A DNA stretch of 64,000 bases from an uncultured Nitrospiraceae bacterium. GTDB taxonomy: Bacteria > Nitrospirota > Thermodesulfovibrionia > Thermodesulfovibrionales > Dissulfurispiraceae. Of this stretch, positions 35,901 to 45,500 are shown in pieces (positions within the stretch are counted from its first letter, which is position 1; each line of letters opens with the position of its first letter). The stretch spans positions 23,722 to 87,721 of the forward strand of contig CAIJNL010000011.1 in the NCBI GenBank assembly GCA_903822005.1, given 5' to 3'. The translations under genes were made by a program, and so were the position numbers. Below the pieces are notes generated by a model. That model worked only from the letters and a program-made list of their open reading frames with translations. It searched no databases and was not told the origin of the DNA.

Positions 35901-38900
35901 ATGACATCTAAAAAAAAGTCTGACATAGCAGCGGGGCATCGGGCGGCTGTCATCGGTTTCGTCTGGCGGCCTGAGGAGATCAACCCGTCAGTGATTCAAA
36001 TGGCACAGCGAACAGGCAGCAGGGCCGTCTTCGATTTTTCCATGACGGGAGTGGAAGGGTTAAATACTTTTCTGCGAAATACTGACAATGCCTGCCATGT
36101 TACGGATATAAAGATTTCTGTCCCTGCCTTCCTGGACCCATCCCTGGGTCAGTTATTGAGGGAAACAGGTGTCCATGATATCTGGATAGAGTGCCACCCG
36201 CTGTTCTTTCAAAGAGATACTTCCATCTTTCTGCAGAGATTGAGAGAATTGTCGCAAGACCACCGCTGCTATCCGGTCATCGGCGACATGGATATCCTCG
36301 CGTCGATTTTGAAGGACAGCCCGGATATCGGGCGCCTCGTCCTGAAAGGATGCGAGGCGTCCGGATTTGTAAGCGGTGAGACGACCATGGCTTTCTATTC
36401 GATGGTAAAAGAAAAACTGCGCGCGGCCTCAAAACCTCCGGAAATCCTTATCTGGGGCGGCATCGCCACACCGGAGGCGGCAGCGGCATTCCTGTCGACC
36501 GGGGCAGCCGGAATCATTTTCGAGAGCATCCACTGGCTTACCGATATGGTTGCCATTGATGATGTTCAGCGCCAGCGGCTCTCGAGGCTCCGGCTCGATT
36601 CTACTGATCTGGTCGGCCTGGACCTGCAGGTTCCCTGCCGCCTTTTCAATAAGGGAAACTCGCTCGCATTCAAGGAGATCAGAACTTTCGAAGACTCGCT
36701 CTATGGGGCAAAGATCAAGGAGGAAAGCCGCCGTTCCTTCGTGAGCCTGGTGCATGCCAGGGCACTCCACCCTCTGGAGAGCCATTTCGGTCAGGACGAA
36801 GTTATTCCTCTGGGCCTGGAAGCCGCTTTTGCCATGTCTTTTGCTGAACGCTTTGGGACCGGGACCGAGCAGGCAGTGAAAACCTTTATCAATGAAATTC
36901 GTAACGCATGCCGCATGGCCGAGTCAAAAAAGGACTGCTTTCTGGACAGCCCCGCAGCCAGGGAGATGGGAACCCGATACCCCTTTATCCAGGGCGCCAT
37001 GTCCTGGATAACTGATGTCCCGGAGTTTGCCTTAAGAGTTGCAGATGCCGGCGGATTGCCCACCATCGCCCTTGGCCTGATGGATGCTGAAACCCTTGAA
37101 AGGAGACTGGGACGCCTGCCAGAGATTATGGGGGACCGCCCTTATGCGGTGAATGTCGTATCTTTGGTAGAAAACCCTTTCAGGGAGACTCATCTGGCCT
37201 GGATAAAGAAAAACAGGCCCCGTTTTGTAGTGATAGCTGGCGGGGATCTCTCTCCTTTAAGACAGCTGATAGAATGCGGCATAAGTGTAATTTATATCGC
37301 GCCTGATGAAGCGCTGTTGAGGATCGCCATGGAATCCGGCGTCCGGTTTGTGGTCTGCGAGGGGTATGAGGCCGGCGGTCACGTCGGGGCGCATAGCACT
37401 CTCACCCTTGCTCAAATGGTGCTGGACCTGAAACGGCGCGCCCCAGCCCTGTTCCACAACTGCCGCGTGGTCCTCGCCGGAGGAATATATAACCGGGAGA
37501 CGGCAGTAATGGCCGCCATGCTCGGCGCGGACGCAATACAGATGGGCACCGCATATCTCGCCATGCAGGAGATTGTTGAAACAGGCGCCCTGTCGGCGCT
37601 CTATCAGCGGATGATTTTGAAACCGCCCCAGGGCGGAACAGTAGTTTCGGGCCAGGACACCGGACTTCGGGTACGGTCCCTGAAGACTCCGAGAGTGGAA
37701 GCCATTCTATCCCTGGAAAGGGAGTTTGCGGCAGGCCACCAGGACGAGGCCTCTTTCCGAAGAAGAATGGAGAAAATGGCAGCAGGAAGCCTCTTTGCTG
37801 CAGCCAGGGGCATGGACAAGCCGGGCGGGGCGCCCCTTGATGAGCAGTCCTGCCTGGAACGCGGACAATTTATGAGCGGAGCCTGCGCAGGCCTTATCAG
37901 CAAGGTCCAAAAACTTAAGTCTTTTCATCGCGAGCTGGCCGAAGGGCCGCTCTTGCTGCGCCAGCCCTTTGAACATGAGAGCGGTCGTATCGCCGAACCT
38001 TCTCTCGGTGAACCGCCGCACATAGAAACCCATGCACCCGCGAGCAGCCATAGGGTCAATCAGACTGCTTGCCGGACGAACGGTAACGAGAGGGTTGCCA
38101 TCACAGGTATGAGCATCCTCAATGCCCTTGGAAAGAGTCCGGAAGAGATATGGGACGCGAGTCTTGCCATGAAGAGCGGGATTACGCCGGTTCCGTTGTC
38201 ACGCTGGGACCACAACCGTTTTTATGATCCCAGCCCGCGTGTTTCTGACAAGACATACTGCAAGGTAGGAGCGTTCCTGGACTTCCATATCTCCCGCAAT
38301 GACCTCGGGATTCCTCCCCAGGATTTCCGCACCATGACTGCAGCCACAAAGATCACCTTGTGGCTGGCGGACAAGGCCATCAGGGCTTCCGGCATACTTG
38401 AGTCGGGCATACCGCGCGAGCGAATCGGTGTCCTGATCTCCCAAAACTCGGGAGAGGCTGCCGGAACACTGAACAATACCATAATCAGGGCATACGTTCA
38501 TGACATACTCGCCGCTGTCGAAAGGGCCGTTCATCTCACGCCGGACCAGGCGAGCGCGATCGAACGAGAGGTGAAGTCAGGGCGTCTTGCCCCGGATGAC
38601 ACCACCCTCCTTGGCAGACTAAACTGCGCAGCGCCCGGCTTTATCTGCAACAGGTATGGTTTCATGGGGCCCAGTTATGCAGTTTCGGCGGCCTGCGCGT
38701 CTTCACTCGTCGCGGTGTACAGCGCAATCCAGATGATAAAGAATGGCATCCTCGATGCCGCCATCGTCGGCGGGGGCGAGGACAATCTGACGCACCTGCA
38801 TTTCCTGGAATTCGCGGCTGTTGGCGCACTCTTCGGGCTATCAGGAAAGGACAGACCGGCGCATGAGGCCTCACGCCCTTTTGATGCTGAACGAGATGGA

Positions 38901-41900
38901 ATGGTCCTCGGCGAAGGCGGGGGAATGATAGTCATCGAGCGTGAGAGCCTGGCCCGCGCAAGAGGGGCGCGCGTCCACTCCATAATCACCGGCATGGGCG
39001 CGAGCAACAACCATCTCGGCATGGTAGAGTCCAACTGTATCACCCAGGAAATCGCCATACGCTCCTCGTTTGCCGGCTTGCCATATGGGCCTGATGCAGT
39101 GGGCCTGGTGGAATGCCATGCTACGAGCACACGGCAGGGTGATGTGGAAGAGGTCCGTGCCCTGAAGACATTCTTCAGTCCTTCAAAACGTACAGTGCTC
39201 ACTTCATTTAAATCGCAGATCGGACATACGCTGGGCGCCTCGGGCATTAACAATCTTATTCGGGGAACCATGGCAATGAAGACGGGGGTTTTCCCTGCCA
39301 CCCTCAATTATGAACATCCGGACCCGGAAATGGGACTGGAGGGATCAGGTCTTCATATCGCCCCTGAGCCGTTTGACTGGAACAGCAGACCAGGCGAGCC
39401 AAGAAGACTGCAGGTCAATGCCTTTGGGTTCGGAGGCTCAAACTATGTTTTGCAGATGGAGCAGGCCCTGGATGAATTGGATACTGTCATGGTCTGCCCC
39501 GAGAGGGCAGCCGGCGTTTCTGCAGTTAAAGGCGGCAGCACCGCTGCAATCCAGGGGACCTCGTTCTTCCGGACGGAGATGGACGGCCGTAAATGCCGGA
39601 TGGCTGTTGTGGCGCAATCCGATGAAGAGGCGCTCACGATCATCAAGAGATCACCCGTTCTTGCCAAAGCCGGAAGCGTCTCGCCAAAGGCCCTGAAATC
39701 CCTGGCTCAGAAGGGGATCTTCGCGGGCCCCGAGGATTTACCGGTCCCGCCGCTCGCTTTTGTATTTCCGGGACAGGGGACACACTATGGAGGCATGGGG
39801 CGGAATCTCTACGAAAACTTTCCCGTAATCAAAGAGTGGATGGACCGGGCCGCGGCTGCCGCGGATTTCGACCTCCTTCATTTATTATTTCATGATCGCG
39901 ACGAGAACCTTCAGAAGACACGGTGGCAGCAACCTGCCCTGTTTGCCCTGGAAAATGCAATGGCCCAGTATCTCACGACCCTTGGAATACGACCCGCAGC
40001 CATGGCCGGTCACAGTCTGGGAGAACTGACCGCCTTGTGTATGGCGGGCGTCTATTCTGTGGAGGACGGGTTTAGAATCGTGAACATGAGGGCCCGCTGC
40101 ATGGACAAGGTTGCCTCCGGAAACATGGACCCCGGCGTTATGGCGGCAGTGGATGCTCCGATGGACCTGCTGAAAGAGATGATCCATGGACAGGAAGGTG
40201 TTTACATCGGCAATATTAATTCACCGAATCAGACCGTCCTGAGTGGCAGCACCAAAGCGGTCGCGAATATTGGTTGCCGGCTTAAGGAGCTGGGCTACCG
40301 GTATACTCTTTTGCGGGTAAGCATGGCGTTTCACTCTCCACTGATGAGGGACATTCATGATGAACTCGAGGCATTCATCTCAACTATCCCGTTTTATCCC
40401 CCTCAGGTCCCGGTTCTATCTAACACCACCATGGCTTTATATCCGTCAGATCCAGGTGAGATCAGGCGAATCCTCATGGCACACCTGGAATCGACAGTCA
40501 ACTGGATGGATAATGTCCAGGCCCTCTGGAATGAACATGGCGTCCGCCTTTTTGTTGAGGTGGGCCCCGGCGATATTTTAAGCAGTCTTATTGCAGACAC
40601 GCTTCCCGAATCAGCATGCATCCAGACCTGCATTCCCACCGCAGAAGCCCACACTTATACGACTGCCCTTGCCGGGCTCTTTGCTCAAGGGCATCTGAAA
40701 GTTAAAGGAGAACCGCAGTTTATTTCTCTGGCAGTATTCGGGCAGGCCCGTGCATCCGGCCGCTGCACTTCAAACGAAAAACCCTCGCACGCCGTAGATG
40801 TAGCACCCGAAGAGCGGGCCCACATGGAGAAGCTTATTCGAATCATCATGGATTCAACAGGATTCGAACGGGATGAGGTCCAGCCCGACATGGACCTCAG
40901 AAGGGACCTCTCAATCCGGTCCAGCCGTCTCCCGATCATAATGGATGCCGCTGAACGCCAGTTTGGGATAACAATCGAACTCGAAGATTTTATAGACGTC
41001 CGTACCGTCAATGACATCGCCCAAAGGATCTCCAGCATAATCGCCAGGCAAGGAGGTACTTGCCCGAAGCCCGACCCCAGGGCAGTTGATCCAGACCAGG
41101 GCAGGGATGAACTCCCTAAGTCCGCGGAGGATGAGGCGAGCCTGAAGCGGCTCGTATTCAAACAGACCGCCATAGAATCAGCGGCGAATGCTCCTATTGA
41201 ATTGTGCGCCGGCGAGTCAGTGCTGCTCCTCTCACCGTACGAGGATGACACAATTGCAGTAAAGGCAGGGGAGATCTTCCGTCGGGATTACGGGGTTGAG
41301 ACGATTACCATGGCGTACATGGAAAGAGATTTGTGTCCGGGTGAAGAGGGCAACAAGATTCTGACTGATGCAGGATCCGTCAGCGCAGCAGAAAGAATTT
41401 CGGGACTCTCGTCCCTCGCCGGGATTGTCATCACTCTGCCTAAGGGCATATCGGGTCATTTTAGAACCATGGCTGATGTTACGCGGCTTCTCAGGTGGCA
41501 CTTTCTGCCCCTGAAGGCATTTCTCCAATCACCTGCAAAGAAATTCGTGGTACTGGTGCATACCAGGGAAGATACGGAACCCCTCGGCAAGTTGCTTGCG
41601 GAAGGGTTTCTCGGCTTTTTCCTGAGCGCGGCGCAGGAATATTCTTCGGTGCAGTTTCGCGCATTGGAAATCGGGAAAGATACCGACCTCTGCGCTGCGC
41701 TGCGTCATGCCCTGGACAGGGGATGCCCCATGGTGGAGATCATTCATCGTGACGGCAAGGTCTTCACTTCAGAAGGGCAGCTGGCCCCGTCTGTCCTGAG
41801 GGATTCGGCAAGTATGAATCTGAGTCCTGGAGATGTTGTAATCATGTCCGGAGGCGCAACAGGGATCAGCGCACACCTGGCGCGCAGTCTCTCGCCGTTC

Positions 41901-43559
41901 ATGCCACGCCTGGTCTTCCTGGGCAGGACCTCTCTGGATTCAGGAAGCGACAGGGCGTTGGAGGCAGCGTGTACGCTGGCAGATTTTCAGTCTCGCGGGA
42001 TAGAGGCAACATACTACACCTGCGACGTGACAGACCCCGAGGCGGTCCGTGCGATACTGGGCGAGGTGGCAGGCCGTTATGGAAAAATAGACGGAATCAT
42101 TCATGGCGCCGGAGTCCTCAGGGACGGCCTCTTAAGCCAAATGACGCCGGATGATTTCTCCATGGTCACTGATGTCAAATTCCTCGGGGCATGGAATCTC
42201 TTCTCAGCCGCAGAAGGGGCCGGGTTGAGGTTTTTCGTCGCCCTCTCCTCTGCTGCCGCCATCCAGGGTAATCCGGGCCAGACCAACTACGCTGCTGCCA
42301 ACCGGATGATGTCCGCGCTGCTCAGAAACCTGCGCAGCAAGAACAACGCTATCCGATTCAAGGCTTTGATGCTCCCGCCTGTCGAGGGCGCGGGCATGGC
42401 AAACGATCCGGAGGTGCGGGAACTGCTGAAGCTGAAGGGAGTGGCATACATTCATGCGAATGAGCTTGCAGGGCTTTTCTGCCGGGAACTTTTCATAACT
42501 CCTGCAGACGACGATTGGGTGATGTTCATGAGGAAACTGCCTCCTGTGAGGACAGCGTTGATACGTGACCTGAATAAGACCACTGATGCAGCTTGCCCTT
42601 CACTCAGCGGAGGACTTGAGGGAGGCACTGTCTGCATAGGCTCCGATGACTTTCCCATGATAGAGGGGATCTCCCGCCTGGACATCCGCCGGGAAGAACT
42701 GGAAGCCTCCAGGTCCTTTTCCCTGGAAAAGGACCTTTGGATGGCAGACCACAGGCCTTTCAAGTTCGTCAAGCACCCCCTTGTTTCAGCCGCCATGGTC
42801 CTGGAGACATTTATGGAGGCTGCAAGGATCCTTTATCCCCATCTGCAGGTGCGGGGAGTTCGCCAGGTGCAGCTCATCGACATGATCCAATGTCCTCCGG
42901 GGGTCCCGCGGCCTTCCAGTATCTTCTGCCGCCGGTCCGGCAACGGCCGCGAGGTATGGTGCGAAGTCTCTCTCGCAGCACAGGAGATTTCCCCTGCCGG
43001 GAGACTGACTGATCGTTTCACTCCGCACTATACGGGGCACGTGATCCTTGATGGCGGTGAAGGAGATATCGGTGACGGGCTAAGGGATTTCCCTGTCAGG
43101 ACGGAAGAACTGCGCACGAAACCGATGGACAATAATAAAGTTGTTAAATGGTACAAAGACCACAGCGGACTCGCGGGCAGGTATCGTGTAATGGAGGTCC
43201 TTGACGGTGCTGGTCCGGGAGTAGTACGGGGCCGGACCACCTACAGGGAGACTGGCGATTTTGCAAATATGCGTAATGCGCAGTACCAATACTCACCCTA
43301 CCTTTTCGAAGCCCTTTTGCAGCTGGCAGGCTTCCATGTTGCCGCAACGGATTCATCGGAGCGGCGATCCATGGTTCCCATGGAGATCGGTGAGATGAGG
43401 TTTTCCCGAAAATGCCGTGAAGGGGAACAGATAACCGTGGAGGCCCGCATGCGGGAGCAGGACGACAAAGGCATCGTCTGGGATGCCAGGGGAATCGACG
43501 ATCAGGGACATGCCATCATGCAGGTCCATAATATGCGTATGCACTGGGTTTTGGACTAG
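35901..43559 (+). CDS. Iterative PKS / fatty-acid-synthase-like megaenzyme: NPD-NPD-KS-AT-ACP-KR-DH
   Basis: 2552 residues. Two nitronate-monooxygenase/PfaD-like TIM barrels (about 15-240 and 355-625; the second has EGYEAGGHVGAHSTLTLAQM and is the likelier enoyl reductase). KS about 728-1190 with Cys 932 (SAACASSL), His 1073 (ECHATSTRQGD) and His 1109 (KSQIGHTLGASG). AT about 1283-1560 with GHSLGE, Ser 1372. ACP about 1640-1700 with Ser 1674 in DLSIRSSRLP, where the usual Asp-Ser is Arg-Ser. KR about 1730-2175 with SGGATGIS, Ser 2117 and Tyr 2130 (QTNYAAAN). Hot-dog DH about 2275-2550 with His 2284. The set allows full reduction in one chain, resembling PfaA/PfaD-type secondary lipid synthases. 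No thioesterase domain is visible; release must use a partner. Product unknown. Confidence 0.9.
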   Translation: MTSKKKSDIAAGHRAAVIGFVWRPEEINPSVIQMAQRTGSRAVFDFSMTGVEGLNTFLRNTDNACHVTDIKISVPAFLDPSLGQLLRETGVHDIWIECHPLFFQRDTSIFLQRLRELSQDHRCYPVIGDMDILASILKDSPDIGRLVLKGCEASGFVSGETTMAFYSMVKEKLRAASKPPEILIWGGIATPEAAAAFLSTGAAGIIFESIHWLTDMVAIDDVQRQRLSRLRLDSTDLVGLDLQVPCRLFNKGNSLAFKEIRTFEDSLYGAKIKEESRRSFVSLVHARALHPLESHFGQDEVIPLGLEAAFAMSFAERFGTGTEQAVKTFINEIRNACRMAESKKDCFLDSPAAREMGTRYPFIQGAMSWITDVPEFALRVADAGGLPTIALGLMDAETLERRLGRLPEIMGDRPYAVNVVSLVENPFRETHLAWIKKNRPRFVVIAGGDLSPLRQLIECGISVIYIAPDEALLRIAMESGVRFVVCEGYEAGGHVGAHSTLTLAQMVLDLKRRAPALFHNCRVVLAGGIYNRETAVMAAMLGADAIQMGTAYLAMQEIVETGALSALYQRMILKPPQGGTVVSGQDTGLRVRSLKTPRVEAILSLEREFAAGHQDEASFRRRMEKMAAGSLFAAARGMDKPGGAPLDEQSCLERGQFMSGACAGLISKVQKLKSFHRELAEGPLLLRQPFEHESGRIAEPSLGEPPHIETHAPASSHRVNQTACRTNGNERVAITGMSILNALGKSPEEIWDASLAMKSGITPVPLSRWDHNRFYDPSPRVSDKTYCKVGAFLDFHISRNDLGIPPQDFRTMTAATKITLWLADKAIRASGILESGIPRERIGVLISQNSGEAAGTLNNTIIRAYVHDILAAVERAVHLTPDQASAIEREVKSGRLAPDDTTLLGRLNCAAPGFICNRYGFMGPSYAVSAACASSLVAVYSAIQMIKNGILDAAIVGGGEDNLTHLHFLEFAAVGALFGLSGKDRPAHEASRPFDAERDGMVLGEGGGMIVIERESLARARGARVHSIITGMGASNNHLGMVESNCITQEIAIRSSFAGLPYGPDAVGLVECHATSTRQGDVEEVRALKTFFSPSKRTVLTSFKSQIGHTLGASGINNLIRGTMAMKTGVFPATLNYEHPDPEMGLEGSGLHIAPEPFDWNSRPGEPRRLQVNAFGFGGSNYVLQMEQALDELDTVMVCPERAAGVSAVKGGSTAAIQGTSFFRTEMDGRKCRMAVVAQSDEEALTIIKRSPVLAKAGSVSPKALKSLAQKGIFAGPEDLPVPPLAFVFPGQGTHYGGMGRNLYENFPVIKEWMDRAAAAADFDLLHLLFHDRDENLQKTRWQQPALFALENAMAQYLTTLGIRPAAMAGHSLGELTALCMAGVYSVEDGFRIVNMRARCMDKVASGNMDPGVMAAVDAPMDLLKEMIHGQEGVYIGNINSPNQTVLSGSTKAVANIGCRLKELGYRYTLLRVSMAFHSPLMRDIHDELEAFISTIPFYPPQVPVLSNTTMALYPSDPGEIRRILMAHLESTVNWMDNVQALWNEHGVRLFVEVGPGDILSSLIADTLPESACIQTCIPTAEAHTYTTALAGLFAQGHLKVKGEPQFISLAVFGQARASGRCTSNEKPSHAVDVAPEERAHMEKLIRIIMDSTGFERDEVQPDMDLRRDLSIRSSRLPIIMDAAERQFGITIELEDFIDVRTVNDIAQRISSIIARQGGTCPKPDPRAVDPDQGRDELPKSAEDEASLKRLVFKQTAIESAANAPIELCAGESVLLLSPYEDDTIAVKAGEIFRRDYGVETITMAYMERDLCPGEEGNKILTDAGSVSAAERISGLSSLAGIVITLPKGISGHFRTMADVTRLLRWHFLPLKAFLQSPAKKFVVLVHTREDTEPLGKLLAEGFLGFFLSAAQEYSSVQFRALEIGKDTDLCAALRHALDRGCPMVEIIHRDGKVFTSEGQLAPSVLRDSASMNLSPGDVVIMSGGATGISAHLARSLSPFMPRLVFLGRTSLDSGSDRALEAACTLADFQSRGIEATYYTCDVTDPEAVRAILGEVAGRYGKIDGIIHGAGVLRDGLLSQMTPDDFSMVTDVKFLGAWNLFSAAEGAGLRFFVALSSAAAIQGNPGQTNYAAANRMMSALLRNLRSKNNAIRFKALMLPPVEGAGMANDPEVRELLKLKGVAYIHANELAGLFCRELFITPADDDWVMFMRKLPPVRTALIRDLNKTTDAACPSLSGGLEGGTVCIGSDDFPMIEGISRLDIRREELEASRSFSLEKDLWMADHRPFKFVKHPLVSAAMVLETFMEAARILYPHLQVRGVRQVQLIDMIQCPPGVPRPSSIFCRRSGNGREVWCEVSLAAQEISPAGRLTDRFTPHYTGHVILDGGEGDIGDGLRDFPVRTEELRTKPMDNNKVVKWYKDHSGLAGRYRVMEVLDGAGPGVVRGRTTYRETGDFANMRNAQYQYSPYLFEALLQLAGFHVAATDSSERRSMVPMEIGEMRFSRKCREGEQITVEARMREQDDKGIVWDARGIDDQGHAIMQVHNMRMHWVLD

Positions 43560-43567
43560 GAGTGCGG

Positions 43568-44335
43568 ATGATGAGTGTGAATACGGCAATTGACCGCGAA
43601 GGCGTTATAGTGCATACGATGGATCGTGTCCATGGAAGAGGCCCCGTGTTCTATGCTTCTTTACCATGTGTGACAAATGTGGCCGTAACCATCAAGGATT
43701 GGGGGATGAGAAGGACTATGGACAGGCACCGCCTCGTCTCCGCCTTGTGTGACCACCTTGCAGCTACGGAAAGCAATATTTGGAAACGCTGTCAATATTC
43801 CGGCACAGATGCTTTTCCGATTCAGGTGTTACACAGCAGGCTTGGCAGGCCCAGCCTCCAGCTGGGAGAATGTCCGGGTCCTGCAATCTCCTTCAGCGAA
43901 GGGGGCGGAAAAGTCTGGGCTGCCCTCTGTGGGGATGAGTCCGATCTCGGCATCGATGTGGCCGGGACATATGAATTCACGATGGGATACCCCTTCCACC
44001 GGGTCTTCCACCCGGAAGAACTCGAACATGCCTTGCGTTTGACGAGTGGAGATTTGGAAAGGGCATCAGCCCTTCTCTGGTCTGTCAAGGAAGCAGTTGT
44101 CAAGGCACTGGGATGCGCATTCCATCTTGTGGATCCGCTGCAAATCACCGTCTATCCATCAAAAGAGGCGGCACGAGGGAATGAATGTTATACCTTTTCT
44201 GTCGGCTTGTCAGGCAAGGCCGTGATGCGTTTTCCCCTGGCCTCTCATAAGAACTTATGGGTGCGTTCGATTCCCCATGGGGAGATCTGGTTTTCCATTG
44301 CCCTCTGGAACCGGAGACCGGCAGTCCATGAATAA
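43568..44335 (+). CDS. 4'-phosphopantetheinyl transferase (Sfp-type)
   Basis: 255 residues from ATG 43568 (AGGAG five nt upstream; the adjacent ATG 43571 is equally possible). The family core is SDLGIDVAGTYEF, FHPEELEHAL and LLWSVKEAVVKALG. It would transfer the phosphopantetheine arm of CoA to Ser 1674 of the megaenzyme directly upstream. The gap to the PKS stop is 8 bp. One oddity: the metal-binding motif normally reads GIDVE or GIDIE, and here the Glu is Ala; the Asp and the later KEA Glu remain. The N-terminal 60 residues are not typical. The stop overlaps the next gene. Confidence 0.85.
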   Translation: MMSVNTAIDREGVIVHTMDRVHGRGPVFYASLPCVTNVAVTIKDWGMRRTMDRHRLVSALCDHLAATESNIWKRCQYSGTDAFPIQVLHSRLGRPSLQLGECPGPAISFSEGGGKVWAALCGDESDLGIDVAGTYEFTMGYPFHRVFHPEELEHALRLTSGDLERASALLWSVKEAVVKALGCAFHLVDPLQITVYPSKEAARGNECYTFSVGLSGKAVMRFPLASHKNLWVRSIPHGEIWFSIALWNRRPAVHE

Positions 44336-45500
44336 ACTTACCTGCTTTTGCTCGCCTCGGGCCGACGGAGTATCCGCTGAAGATCTCAGACGACTTTTCC
44401 CTGAACCTTCTATCACCGGTCCACTGCTTTCTTTATTGCAGGAATCTAAGGTCGACGGGTTTAATCTGCGCAGTATTATAGTGTTAAAAGACGATCTTCC
44501 AGTTCTCTTATTGCCTTTGTTTGAAACCCGTTTTGATCTGTCCACTTTTGCTGAAGGACCACTCAGGGGATTGCTGAAAGTGGCAGGCCGTCTCATCCCC
44601 TCGGTCTTCCGTCCCCGTGTTTTGAGCGTCGGGTCCGTGGCAGGAGAATGGAGTGAAATCGGGATCGATCCCAATATTGATGAGCGCACCCTCGATGCAG
44701 CATATCGGATGGCCTTTAGCGCCATGCAAACTCTCGCGTCTGAACTGAAGAGCGACATCATGGGGCTCTACAACTTCAATGATTACGGCAAACTTCCGGG
44801 GGAAGTATTCAATAAGTTCAACCGTGTACAATACAGGTCTTGTGCGATGCTGCCAATCAATTTTCAGAGCATCGATGAATACCTGGGCCGGCTTTCAAGG
44901 GCCGCGAGAAAAGATATGAGACGTAAAATGAGAGTGGCCCCTCAGGTCAGAGTAATTCGGAGCCGCGCTGTTTCTCCTTATCTGGACAGGATCTACAAGC
45001 TTTATCTGGATACAGTGACGCGTGGCTCCATGGCGCTCGGCGCGCACACCCGTCTGTTTTTTGAAAAGGTCTGCGAGAGAGTGCCGGATGCTGAATTCAT
45101 GCTATATTTTGTGGAGGACGAACTCGTTGCTTTCAACCTCCTCATTGTACAGCAGGAGGCGATGACGGACATTTTTTTCTGCATGGACCAGGGGACCGGC
45201 CGCAAATACAACCTGTATGTCCTGTCCTGGCTTGAAAACATCCGCGCCTGTCTGGAAAGGAAAATACTGCTCTATTACACAGGCCAGGGCACGGAGAAGA
45301 CCAAAGCACACCTTGGCGCCACATTTATACCGAGCTTTATTTTATTCAAACACCGCTGGCCGGTGTTTGATCGTCTTCTTTTCTGGCAGACGGCCGTGAC
45401 CAATAAGGTCCTGAGCTACCTCGGGTTTTGGCCTGACGTACCGACTTCAAACGCCGCCGTACAGAAAGGCGAGCTGGAGATTCATGACCAAAGATGCTGA
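44328..45500 (+). CDS. FemAB/BioF2-like GNAT acyltransferase
   Basis: 390 residues from ATG 44328, overlapping the transferase gene by 8 bp (ATGAATAA). No signal peptide. The C-terminal half is the Acetyltransf_6/FemAB-like GNAT unit: YLGRLSRAARKDMRRKMRVA, IYKLYLDTVTRGSMALGAHT, 'LVAFNLLIVQQEAMTDIFFCMDQG' and LLYYTGQGTEKTKAHLGATF. Related enzymes transfer amino-acyl or acyl groups to amines. I infer that it moves the megaenzyme's acyl chain onto an amine acceptor; direct evidence is absent. The 3' end overlaps the ABC ATPase start by 17 bp. Confidence 0.75.
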   Translation: MNKLTCFCSPRADGVSAEDLRRLFPEPSITGPLLSLLQESKVDGFNLRSIIVLKDDLPVLLLPLFETRFDLSTFAEGPLRGLLKVAGRLIPSVFRPRVLSVGSVAGEWSEIGIDPNIDERTLDAAYRMAFSAMQTLASELKSDIMGLYNFNDYGKLPGEVFNKFNRVQYRSCAMLPINFQSIDEYLGRLSRAARKDMRRKMRVAPQVRVIRSRAVSPYLDRIYKLYLDTVTRGSMALGAHTRLFFEKVCERVPDAEFMLYFVEDELVAFNLLIVQQEAMTDIFFCMDQGTGRKYNLYVLSWLENIRACLERKILLYYTGQGTEKTKAHLGATFIPSFILFKHRWPVFDRLLFWQTAVTNKVLSYLGFWPDVPTSNAAVQKGELEIHDQRC

